Shown here: positions 1 through 5,280 of the stretch, one piece after another
How positions within the stretch are numbered: the first letter of the stretch is position 1
Layout: every line of letters begins with the position of its first letter
Assembly: GCA_045114665.1 (NCBI GenBank)
Contig: JBGUKW010000186.1
Coordinates: forward strand, 1-7,469
DNA from: CADAWZ01 sp045114665
GTDB lineage: Bacteria; Vulcanimicrobiota; CADAWZ01
Length of the DNA: 7,469 bases
Direction: 5' to 3'
Notes under the pieces: generated by a model
What the model saw: the letters and a program-made list of their open reading frames with translations, nothing else
Told to the model about the DNA's origin: nothing
Database searches by the model: none
Position numbers and translations under genes: made by a program

Positions 1-1
1 T

Positions 2-1282
2 ACTCAACAAGCTCCAACAGTAGCAAAGTCAGAAACAACTCCTGACATTATGCCACAAGATAGTGCTGAATTTTTATCATCTCTAAAAAATGATGCACAA
101 GATGGCAAGGTAAAGCTCATCATCAATGCAGATTCAGCAGAAAAACTCGAAAATATTAAAACACAACTTTCACAAAAAAATTCTGGTGGTAAAATAACAG
201 CGGATCTTCCACTCATCAATGGAATAGCAGTCGAAGTTCCAGAAGAAAAACTTGGAATCCTTCCACAACTCAATCTTGGAACAGATGTAAACATTTGGAA
301 AGATGGAAGAATATCCATTCCTGATCCAATCATCGAGCAGGCAAATACAAGAATGGATGTCGCTCCTGTAACATTGGGAGTTGACAAACTTTGGGAAGCA
401 GGTTTAACAGGAAAAGGTACCACAATCTGTGTTATCGACACTGGCATTGCTCAACACCCTGACTACAAAGACAGAATCATTGGATTTAAAGATTTTGTCA
501 ATGGCAGGACAGAAGCCTATGATGACCAAGGACATGGAACACACTGTACAGGAATCTGTGCAGGCGATGGCACAAGTAGTAATGGCAAATACAAAGGTGT
601 TGCTCCAGAAGCAAATGTCGTTGGTGTAAAAGTTCTAAATAAAAACGGTTCAGGTAGCTTCTCAGATATCATCAAAGGTATCCAGTGGGCAATCGAAAAC
701 AAAGAAAAATATAACATTGATGTCATAAGTATGTCATTAGGTGGACCTGTAACACAATCTTCAAAAACAGACCCAGTTTCTTTAGCAGCAGAAAAAGCAA
801 CTGCAGCAGGAATCATCACTGTAGTAGCTGCAGGAAATGAAGGTCCAAATCCAAAGACAATCGGAACACCTGGTAACGCTGACAATGTAATCACAATTGG
901 TGCTATGGACGATAAAGGAACAGTATCAAGAGAAGATGACACACTTGCATGGTTCTCAAGCGTAGGTCCAACCAAAATTGATAACAAAATAAAACCAGAT
1001 ATTTTAGCTCCTGGTGTAAACATCACAGCAGCTTCACATATCGGTTCAGGCTATGTAAGCATGTCTGGAACATCAATGGCAACTCCTTTTGCAGCTGGAG
1101 TAATGGCAATAGCAGCACAGGCAAAACCTGGAATTGACCCAACAGAACTCAAAGATGTAGCAAAAGGTTGTGCAACACCACTTCAAACAAAACCCTACAC
1201 AGAAAATCAGCAGGGCAAAGGTGTATTAGAACCAATAGCACTTATCAATACTATTGCTCCTGAAATTGAAATCAAAGCATAA
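2..1282 (+). CDS. Subtilisin-like serine protease (peptidase S8), 5'-partial
   Basis: This is an endopeptidase of the subtilase family, probably exported. The frame is open to the left edge of the window; the first ATG (50) has no ribosome binding site, so the real start and any signal peptide lie upstream. Counting from the Met codon at 50, residues about 20-90 resemble an I9-type propeptide/inhibitor domain, and about 120-400 form the catalytic domain. The triad is complete: Asp130 in VIDTGI, His162 in GHGTHCTG and Ser342 in SGTSMATP, with the oxyanion Asn263 in AAGNEG. Cysteines lie close to the catalytic His (166, 170), as in some proteinase K/thermitase-type enzymes. The protein ends soon after the domain (TIAPEIEIKA), with no sorting signal or extra C-terminal domain. 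Base composition looks clearly less AT-rich than in the right-hand genes. Family assignment is very secure; substrate and location are inferred. Confidence 0.95.
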   Translation, partial: TQQAPTVAKSETTPDIMPQDSAEFLSSLKNDAQDGKVKLIINADSAEKLENIKTQLSQKNSGGKITADLPLINGIAVEVPEEKLGILPQLNLGTDVNIWKDGRISIPDPIIEQANTRMDVAPVTLGVDKLWEAGLTGKGTTICVIDTGIAQHPDYKDRIIGFKDFVNGRTEAYDDQGHGTHCTGICAGDGTSSNGKYKGVAPEANVVGVKVLNKNGSGSFSDIIKGIQWAIENKEKYNIDVISMSLGGPVTQSSKTDPVSLAAEKATAAGIITVVAAGNEGPNPKTIGTPGNADNVITIGAMDDKGTVSREDDTLAWFSSVGPTKIDNKIKPDILAPGVNITAASHIGSGYVSMSGTSMATPFAAGVMAIAAQAKPGIDPTELKDVAKGCATPLQTKPYTENQQGKGVLEPIALINTIAPEIEIKA

Positions 1283-1302
1283 AATGTAAAATTTTTTCAA
1301 AA

Positions 1303-1339
1303 AAATGGGGTGTGAGAAATATTTTTTCACACCCCATTT
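1303..1339 (+). terminator. Hairpin after the S8 protease gene, probable terminator
   Basis: A perfect 13-bp inverted repeat, AAATGGGGTGTGA (1303-1315) with TCACACCCCATTT (1327-1339), begins about 20 nt after the stop codon. A G-U and further A-U pairs extend the stem inward almost to a triloop. On the + strand the tail is only a broken T/A run (TTTAATATTT). On the - strand the stem is followed by seven T, so it may work better in that orientation or in both. The next gene starts 26 nt later, leaving almost no room for a promoter. Partial read-through into the M24 gene, or a role in mRNA stability, is therefore possible. Confidence 0.65.
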
Positions 1340-1365
1340 AATATTTAAAGAAAGAAGAAATAAAG

Positions 1366-2565
1366 ATGGACATAAACATTATTAAACAAAAAATTGAGAT
1401 GGTACCTTCTCTATTAAATGAATTTGGAATTGACATGTGGCTTACATTTGTGAGAGAAACAGATGTAATGAAAGACCCTGCTATGGATATGATAACAGAC
1501 AGAGGTGTAACTTGGCAGACAGCTTTTATTTTCACTGCAAAAGGTGAAAAATATCTTATTTTGGGAAGTCTTGACAAAGATAATATGCTTGCCTCAACTC
1601 TCTATTCTGAAGAAGAAATAAAAACTTATGTTGGTTCGATAAGAGATGAACTAAAATCAACTATTGAAAAAATAGCCCCAAAATCAATAGCAATAAATAA
1701 ATCTGCTGATGACATAATGAGTGATGGTCTTACATGTGGGATGTATGAGACACTATGTGAAATTTTAAAAGATACTCCTTATACTGAAAGATTTGTACCA
1801 GCTGATCCTATTATAAGTGCATTGAGAAGCAGAAAAACTTCTGTTGAAATAAAAAAAATTCAAAAAGCTGTTGATATAACAGAAGAAATATATGACAAGA
1901 TAACAAAAAATATCTGTGCAGGAATGACAGAAAATGATGTTGCCAATATTGTAAGAGATGAAACAAGAGCAAGAGGCTTGACATCTGCTTGGGATTCTGC
2001 ACATTGCCCTGGAATATTTGCAGGAGCTGAATCTGCAGAAGCACATGCTGCTCCGTCTGACAGAATTATAGAAAAAGGAATGGTCGTACATGCAGATTTT
2101 GGAGTAAAATTTGAAGGCTATTGTTCGGACTTACAGAGAACTTGGTACATAATGAAAGATGATGAGACAGATGCTCCAGATATTGTAAAAAGAGCATTTT
2201 TAGCTCTTGATGACTCAATACAATCTTCATTTAAGGCAATAAAGCCAGGGGTTGAGGGAAGAGTAATTGATCAAATTTCAAGAGACAGACTAAAAGCACA
2301 TGGTTTTGAAGAGTATCCACACGCACTTGGTCATCAAGTTGGAAGATCGACCCATGACGGTGCAGCTCTTTTGTGTCCTGAGTGGGAAAGATATGGTCAA
2401 AGACCTTATATGAAACTTGAGGAGGGACAAGTATTTACACTTGAGCCAAGAATCACATTAAAAGAGTATGGTGCAGTTACAATGGAAGAAATGATAAAAA
2501 TAACTGCAGATGGTGCTATTTTCCTTTCTCGCCCACAGAGAAAATTATATTTAATCAAGAGATAA
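1366..2565 (+). CDS. M24 family metallopeptidase (Xaa-Pro aminopeptidase/dipeptidase type)
   Basis: This is a 399-aa pita-bread fold metallopeptidase, expected to be cytoplasmic and to cleave next to proline in small peptides using two metal ions. Residues about 9-150 form a creatinase/prolidase-type N-terminal domain, and about 160-395 form the catalytic domain. All five expected metal ligands are visible: Asp244 (HADFG), Asp255 (CSDLQRT), His323 (ALGHQVG), Glu360 (FTLEPR) and Glu374 (VTMEEM). The auxiliary His227 and His319 positions also look conserved. The start at 1366 is the only ATG after an in-frame TAA at 1339. It is preceded by a purine-rich stretch (AAGAAAGAAGAAATAAAG) rather than a good Shine-Dalgarno site. 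There is no signal peptide. Its relation to the next gene may originally have been operonic (see the inserted element at 2575). Aminopeptidase P and prolidase cannot be separated from sequence alone. Confidence 0.93.
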   Translation: MDINIIKQKIEMVPSLLNEFGIDMWLTFVRETDVMKDPAMDMITDRGVTWQTAFIFTAKGEKYLILGSLDKDNMLASTLYSEEEIKTYVGSIRDELKSTIEKIAPKSIAINKSADDIMSDGLTCGMYETLCEILKDTPYTERFVPADPIISALRSRKTSVEIKKIQKAVDITEEIYDKITKNICAGMTENDVANIVRDETRARGLTSAWDSAHCPGIFAGAESAEAHAAPSDRIIEKGMVVHADFGVKFEGYCSDLQRTWYIMKDDETDAPDIVKRAFLALDDSIQSSFKAIKPGVEGRVIDQISRDRLKAHGFEEYPHALGHQVGRSTHDGAALLCPEWERYGQRPYMKLEEGQVFTLEPRITLKEYGAVTMEEMIKITADGAIFLSRPQRKLYLIKR

Positions 2566-2568
2566 AAA

Positions 2569-2738
2569 ATGTAATGGGCTTGTTGGTAAGCTCCAATTAG
2601 CCAATTTTGTGTGGTACAAGTCAATGAACATAATAGAACGAAGCGGAGTTTGAAGTGAATGACTTGCCAAAAATTGGCATAGATAGACAATCAACAAATT
2701 AAATAAGTAAAAATTGAGTTTGCCAACAAGCTATGTAA
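2569..2738. mobile_element. MITE-like palindromic element flanked by a 6-bp direct repeat
   Basis: ATGTAA at 2569-2574 and again at 2733-2738 brackets a 158-bp block (2575-2732). Its ends are complementary: GCTTGTTGGTAAGCTC (2578-2593) pairs with GAGTTTGCCAACAAGC (2716-2731) over all 16 positions, including two G-U pairs. AATT (2595-2598) with AATT (2712-2715) extends the stem past one bulged C. Two further nested stems lie inside: GCCAATTTTG (2600-2609) with CAAAAATTGGC (2668-2678, one bulge), and CAAGTCA (2617-2623) with TGACTTG (2660-2666). There is no transposase and no long frame. Removing the block with one ATGTAA would leave 21 nt between the M24 stop and the next ATG, with the AGAGG site intact. 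A non-mobile structured leader RNA is the main alternative. Confidence 0.55.
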
Positions 2739-2739
2739 A

Positions 2740-2743
2740 GAGG
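2740..2743 (+). promoter_or_regulatory. Ribosome binding site of the endonuclease Q-type gene
   Basis: GAGG, within AAGAGGAAC, ends 7 nt before the ATG at 2751. It lies just outside the right end of the palindromic element, so translation initiation would have survived an insertion there. Confidence 0.75.
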
Positions 2744-2750
2744 AACAAAC

Positions 2751-3965
2751 ATGAATAAATATTTTGCAGACCTTCACATACATTTAGGTGGTTCTTCTGC
2801 AGGAACTCCTGTAAAAATAACAGCTTCTCGAAAATTGACATTTGACGCTGTGATAAATGAATGTGTAAATAGAAAAGGAATAGACATTGCTGGTATTGTT
2901 GACTGTGCCTGTCCAAAAATAATAAAAGACATTGAAGACCTTATAAAAAAGGGAATAATCTATGAATTGCCAGAAGGAGGACTTCTTCACAAAGACCGAC
3001 TTTTAATTATTCCTGCAAGTGAGACAGAAGCCTCAGAAGGTAATGGCAGACTTTCACATCACATTGGTTATTTTCCATATATGAAAAATATAAAAGAATT
3101 TTCATATATAATGAAAGATCACATAAAAAACCAAGAATTATCATCACAACAATGCGGACTAAAATGTGAAGAATTATACCAAATAATAATCCAATGTGGA
3201 GGCATTCCAGTACCTGCCCATGCTTTTACACCACATAAAAGCATTTATGGAAAAGTTACTGACAGCATAAAAAAAATATTTTCACCTGAAACCTTGCTTT
3301 CAATTCCTGCTGTTGAATTGGGACTTTCTGCAGATACAGAAATAGCAGATTATCTTTCTGAACTTTCTCAAATGTCTTTTTTGACTTCATCAGATGCACA
3401 TTCACTTGGAAAAATTGCAAGAGAATATACAGTGTTTGAACTCGAAAGGCTCAATTTTACAGAATTTTCCTTGGCATTGAGAAGAAATTCATTGAGAAGA
3501 ATTATTTCTAATTTTGGCATGAATCCTAAATTGGGAAAATACCACAGAAGCTATTGTAAAAAATGCGACAAAGTCATTCAGACTCCCCCACCTGTTTTGA
3601 AATGTCCATATTGCCAAAGAGATGACAACGATTTTATAATAGGCGTTCTTGATAGACTTACCCAAATAAAAGACAGAGAAAAATCACAATCACCTGATTT
3701 TCGCCCACCTTATTTTTATCAAATTCCTTTGGAATTTGTTCCAGGCGTTTCAAAAAGAATCCTCGACAGACTTATTGATGCATTTGGAAGTGAAATGGCT
3801 ATTTTAAATATCGCAACAGAAGAAGAAATAAAAGAAGTTATTGGGGAGACACTTACTGAAAAAATAATATCTGCAAGAAATGGAACCTTAGCACTTGAAA
3901 GTGGAGGCGGTGGCAAATATGGATTTGTCAAAAGAGATGATAAACAAGAACAATTTCAATTTTAA
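2751..3965 (+). CDS. Endonuclease Q family protein (PHP domain, zinc finger, HhH-like C-terminus)
   Basis: This 404-aa protein has the layout of endonuclease Q, described in Thermococcales and some bacteria, which nicks DNA 5' of deaminated bases such as uracil and hypoxanthine and of abasic sites. The N-terminal PHP metal-binding domain shows Asp7-Leu-His9-Ile-His11, Asp51 (GIVDCACP), Glu91 (SETE), His103/His104, His157 (PAHAF) and Asp215/His217 (SSDAHS). A four-Cys zinc finger follows: Cys269, Cys272, Cys285, Cys288. The C-terminus has a helix-hairpin-helix-like stretch near 328-350 (FVPGVSKRIL) and a glycine patch GGGGKYG at 385-391. Start at 2751 is supported by GAGG 7 nt upstream and by the motif at residue 7. 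There is no export signal, so a cytoplasmic DNA repair role is likely. Older annotations call such proteins PHP-domain or helicase-related hypothetical proteins. The length matches the family. Confidence 0.88.
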   Translation: MNKYFADLHIHLGGSSAGTPVKITASRKLTFDAVINECVNRKGIDIAGIVDCACPKIIKDIEDLIKKGIIYELPEGGLLHKDRLLIIPASETEASEGNGRLSHHIGYFPYMKNIKEFSYIMKDHIKNQELSSQQCGLKCEELYQIIIQCGGIPVPAHAFTPHKSIYGKVTDSIKKIFSPETLLSIPAVELGLSADTEIADYLSELSQMSFLTSSDAHSLGKIAREYTVFELERLNFTEFSLALRRNSLRRIISNFGMNPKLGKYHRSYCKKCDKVIQTPPPVLKCPYCQRDDNDFIIGVLDRLTQIKDREKSQSPDFRPPYFYQIPLEFVPGVSKRILDRLIDAFGSEMAILNIATEEEIKEVIGETLTEKIISARNGTLALESGGGGKYGFVKRDDKQEQFQF

Positions 3966-3980
3966 AAAATAATAATATCT

Positions 3981-4013
3981 AAACTGGGTTTATAAAATAT
4001 CCAGTTTTTTTTT
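3981..4013 (+). terminator. Intrinsic terminator after the endonuclease Q-type gene
   Basis: AAACTGG (3981-3987) pairs perfectly with CCAGTTT (4001-4007) around a 13-nt AT-rich loop. A run of nine T (4005-4013) begins within the right arm. It lies 15 nt after the stop codon and separates the left-hand enzyme genes from the right-hand locus. Confidence 0.9.
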
Positions 4014-4018
4014 ATAAA

Positions 4019-4035
4019 ATGACAATTTCTGTCAT
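4019..4035. promoter_or_regulatory. Short dyad, candidate operator
   Basis: ATGACA (4019-4024) and TGTCAT (4030-4035) form a perfect 6-5-6 inverted repeat. It lies just upstream of the extended -10 box, at about -40 to -24 relative to the predicted start, where a repressor or activator could act. ATGACA also resembles a -35 box but is 22 nt from the -10 hexamer, which is too far. The arms are short, so chance cannot be excluded. Confidence 0.4.
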
Positions 4036-4043
4036 AGTATATA

Positions 4044-4052
4044 TGATATAAT
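4044..4052 (+). promoter_or_regulatory. Extended -10 promoter of the zinc-module gene
   Basis: TGATATAAT matches the TG-n-TATAAT extended -10 consensus exactly. The hexamer is 4047-4052. Standard spacing puts +1 at 4059, which is the A of the start codon, so the transcript would be leaderless. It lies directly downstream of a terminator, where a new promoter is expected. No good -35 box is seen at 16-18 nt, which fits an extended -10 promoter. Confidence 0.6.
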
Positions 4053-4058
4053 GAAGCT

Positions 4059-4592
4059 ATGAAAATAATAATAATATTTATTTTAATTACAATAATACTA
4101 CCTATGAAAGCAAATGCACAAAATTTTTATTGTAAATACTGTGGAATTAAATATCCATCAATTATGAGCTTAACAAAAAATACATGTGATTACAGTCCAA
4201 CCAAATACCATGTTTTATATCAAGGCTCAGAAAGAAATAAATATACTTGTAAATATTGTGGTATAAAATATAATAATCTCCAAACTTTAGTAAGAAATAC
4301 TTGCCAAAGAAATCTGAAAGGGAAATACCATTCACCTATTTTGGAGGAAAAGGAGGATGATTTGAAAATGGCAATATGTAAATATTGTGGCGTACAGTAT
4401 CCATCAGTTATGACACTTGTGAGGAATCAATGCAACTACAGCCCGACAAAATATCATATTGTTTATGAAGGAGCAGAAAAAACAGAATATACCTGTAAAT
4501 ACTGTGGTATAAAATACAAAAATTTTCAAAGTTTGGTAAGAAATTTTTGTCAAAGAAATCCTGAAGGAAAATATCACTCACCTACTTTATAA
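4059..4592 (+). CDS. Secreted protein of four Cys2-Cys-His zinc-binding-like modules, function unknown
   Basis: This 177-aa protein begins with a signal peptide (MKIIIIFILITIILP followed by MKANA, likely cut before Gln21). Four copies of a module with spacing Cys-x2-Cys-x14-Cys-x7/8-His follow: Cys25/28/43 His51; Cys64/67/82 His91; Cys107/110/125 His133; Cys146/149/164 His173. Each begins with the motif CKYCG. The Cys-His gap alternates 7, 8, 7, 8, and modules 1 and 3 and modules 2 and 4 resemble each other most, so a two-module unit was duplicated with a period of 82 residues. A charged linker (LEEKEDDLK, 95-103) joins the halves. The start at 4059 is chosen for the signal peptide; no normal ribosome binding site precedes it. 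I do not recognise a named family. Zinc binding is inferred from the Cys/His pattern, and disulphides are a real alternative for an exported protein. Confidence 0.85.
   Translation: MKIIIIFILITIILPMKANAQNFYCKYCGIKYPSIMSLTKNTCDYSPTKYHVLYQGSERNKYTCKYCGIKYNNLQTLVRNTCQRNLKGKYHSPILEEKEDDLKMAICKYCGVQYPSVMTLVRNQCNYSPTKYHIVYEGAEKTEYTCKYCGIKYKNFQSLVRNFCQRNPEGKYHSPTL
4131..4583 (+). repeat. Tandem duplication of a two-module unit inside the zinc-module gene
   Basis: Segments 4131-4337 and 4377-4583 encode matching pairs of modules, offset by 246 nt. The segment between them (4338-4376) encodes the acidic linker and carries the internal AGGAGG. The copies have diverged at the DNA level while keeping all Cys and His positions, so the duplication is not recent. 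Confidence 0.8.
4351..4370 (+). promoter_or_regulatory. Internal ribosome binding site and alternative start in the zinc-module gene
   Basis: A consensus AGGAGG (4351-4356) lies within the linker. An in-frame TTG (4362) follows after 5 nt and an in-frame ATG (4368, Met104) after 11 nt. Initiation here would give a protein of about 74-76 aa containing modules 3-4 without a signal peptide. It may mark an ancient gene boundary where two copies fused. The site could also be fortuitous, because Glu/Lys/Asp-rich linkers are purine-rich. Confidence 0.4.
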
Positions 4593-4613
4593 AAAAGAGA
4601 GGAAAATATTTCT

Positions 4614-4814
4614 GTGAAAAAGACAGATTTTGACAAATATCAAGAAGATTTGAAATATTTACTTGGATTGCATAAAAATCATAAAGGAATAATAATGGAC
4701 GAAAATCCGAGATTGACAAAACAATTAGTTAGAGAAAAGAGAGTAAAAGAATTTTTAGACAAACTCAAATTCTGGGAACCACAAAAAAAAGAAGAGGATG
4801 ATTTAACTTTTTAG
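4614..4814 (+). CDS. Small charged protein, paralogue 1 of a tandem pair, unknown function
   Basis: This 66-aa hydrophilic protein starts with GTG, 21 nt after the zinc-module stop codon, with GAGAGG (4597-4602) 11 nt upstream. It is rich in Lys, Glu, Asp and Leu, has no membrane segment, signal peptide or cysteine, and is probably largely helical. Recognisable stretches are LKYLLGL, KNHKG, VKEFLDKLKFWE and an acidic tail (EEDD). It is clearly paralogous to the next gene. I do not recognise the family. The lack of export signals contrasts with its secreted upstream neighbour. Coding potential is supported by the conserved paralogue, ribosome site and tight spacing. Confidence 0.8.
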   Translation: MKKTDFDKYQEDLKYLLGLHKNHKGIIMDENPRLTKQLVREKRVKEFLDKLKFWEPQKKEEDDLTF

Positions 4815-4850
4815 TAAATCATACAAACTAAAAAAGAGGAAATTGTATAG

Positions 4851-4890
4851 AGGAGTATTTAAGCTCCTTAAAATTTCATTTTAAGCAGGA
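4851..4890 (+). promoter_or_regulatory. Overlapping hairpins next to the second small gene's ribosome site
   Basis: AGGAG (4851-4855) can pair with CTCCT (4864-4868). CTTAAAAT (4867-4874) can pair with ATTTTAAG (4878-4885). The two hairpins share 4867-4868, so they compete. In the second fold, TCC (4865-4867) can also reach GGA (4888-4890) in the ribosome binding site of the gene at 4898. This is the geometry of a translational switch. The stems are short and AU-rich, so the regulatory role is only a suggestion. Confidence 0.3.
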
Positions 4891-4897
4891 AAAATAT

Positions 4898-5089
4898 ATG
4901 AAAATAAGTGATAAAAAACATCAAGAAAATTTAAAATACCTACTTGGGTTGGATAAAAATCATAAAGGAAGAATACTTGACGAAGCTCCACGAGAATATA
5001 CAGATATGCTGGTAAAACAAAAACAAATTAAAGAATTCTTTGACAAACTCAAATTTTGGGAACGCAAAAAAGATGAAGATGATTTTTAA
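4898..5089 (+). CDS. Small charged protein, paralogue 2 of a tandem pair, unknown function
   Basis: This 63-aa protein starts at ATG 4898 with AGGA (4887-4890) 7 nt upstream. Aligned by eye with the upstream 66-aa protein, about 36 of 57 positions are identical. The shared stretches are LKYLLGL, KNHKG, DE-x-PR and DKLKFWE, plus the acidic C-terminus. A one-residue indel lies after the PR motif. There is no signal peptide, membrane segment or cysteine. Conservation of both the start region and the stop region argues for two real genes from a tandem duplication. It is the last gene before a long-stem terminator, and it may be differentially translated through the preceding hairpins. Function unknown. 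Confidence 0.82.
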   Translation: MKISDKKHQENLKYLLGLDKNHKGRILDEAPREYTDMLVKQKQIKEFFDKLKFWERKKDEDDF

Positions 5090-5144
5090 ACTCTTTATAA
5101 TTCAAAGTATGTTAATTACTAAATATATAAAATATTTTTTTTCC

Positions 5145-5215
5145 AAGTTGTTTTTGGAATAAGAACATGGTAAAATATAATATGTTTTTATTCCAAAGAC
5201 AACTTCTTGTTTTTT
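5145..5215 (+). terminator. Long-stem terminator after the small-protein genes
   Basis: Positions 5145-5168 pair with 5182-5205 along 24 bp without a bulge (22 Watson-Crick and two G-U pairs) around a 13-nt loop (GGTAAAATATAAT). Six T (5210-5215) follow after CTTG. The left arm begins AAGTTGTTTTTGG and the right arm ends CCAAAGACAACTT. It lies 55 nt after the stop codon, and with its T run on the + strand it is best read as a terminator. The stem is much longer than usual for a terminator, so a palindromic repeat element recruited as a terminator is possible. Nothing else convincing is seen between 5090 and 5144. Confidence 0.75.
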
Positions 5216-5217
5216 AA

Positions 5218-5246
5218 TTTACAATAAGGTTTCTTCTAAACATAAC
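5218..5246 (+). promoter_or_regulatory. Weak candidate promoter of the LRR gene
   Basis: TTTACA (5218-5223, five of six matches to TTGACA) is followed after 17 nt by CATAAC (5241-5246, four of six to TATAAT). Since a terminator precedes it, the large gene at 5281 needs its own promoter in this stretch. In such AT-rich sequence, matches of this quality are common, and TAAAAT at 5248-5253 is another possible -10. Confidence 0.3.
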
Positions 5247-5265
5247 ATAAAATATCTTTTATTTT

Positions 5266-5269
5266 AAGG
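5266..5269 (+). promoter_or_regulatory. Probable ribosome binding site of the LRR gene
   Basis: AAGG ends 11 nt before the ATG at 5281, in an otherwise A/T-only stretch. It is weak, but the signal peptide directly after this ATG supports the start. Confidence 0.5.
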
Positions 5270-5280
5270 TAAATAAAAAA

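Noticed and set aside
50..52. ATG at 50 as the true start of the S8 protease
   Set aside because: The frame is open to the window edge, no ribosome site precedes this ATG, and no signal peptide follows it, so the gene is taken as 5'-partial.
4..1026. Minus-strand open frames of 147 and 169 codons opposite the S8 gene
   Set aside because: They are antisense to a gene with a complete catalytic triad, have no recognisable domains, and have no ribosome sites worth noting.
1765..2091. Minus-strand frames opposite the M24 gene
   Set aside because: They mirror the catalytic-domain coding sequence; the compositions are Cys/Phe/Ser-rich, as expected of antisense shadows.
2406..2690. Minus-strand frame running from the M24 3' end into the palindromic element
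   Set aside because: No domain, and it straddles a coding end and an inverted-repeat block. It is better explained as chance.
2569..2738. Known riboswitch or tRNA in the structured intergenic block
   Set aside because: I see no T-loop or anticodon arrangement and no conserved core of a riboswitch class I recognise; the terminal inverted repeat plus direct repeat fit an insertion better.
4614..5089. Toxin-antitoxin pair made of two small adjacent genes
   Set aside because: The two proteins are paralogues of each other with no toxin or DNA-binding signature, which argues against a toxin plus antitoxin arrangement.
5096..5101. TATAAT as a -10 promoter box
   Set aside because: No -35-like sequence lies at a suitable distance, and transcription from it would meet the terminator at 5145-5215 at once.
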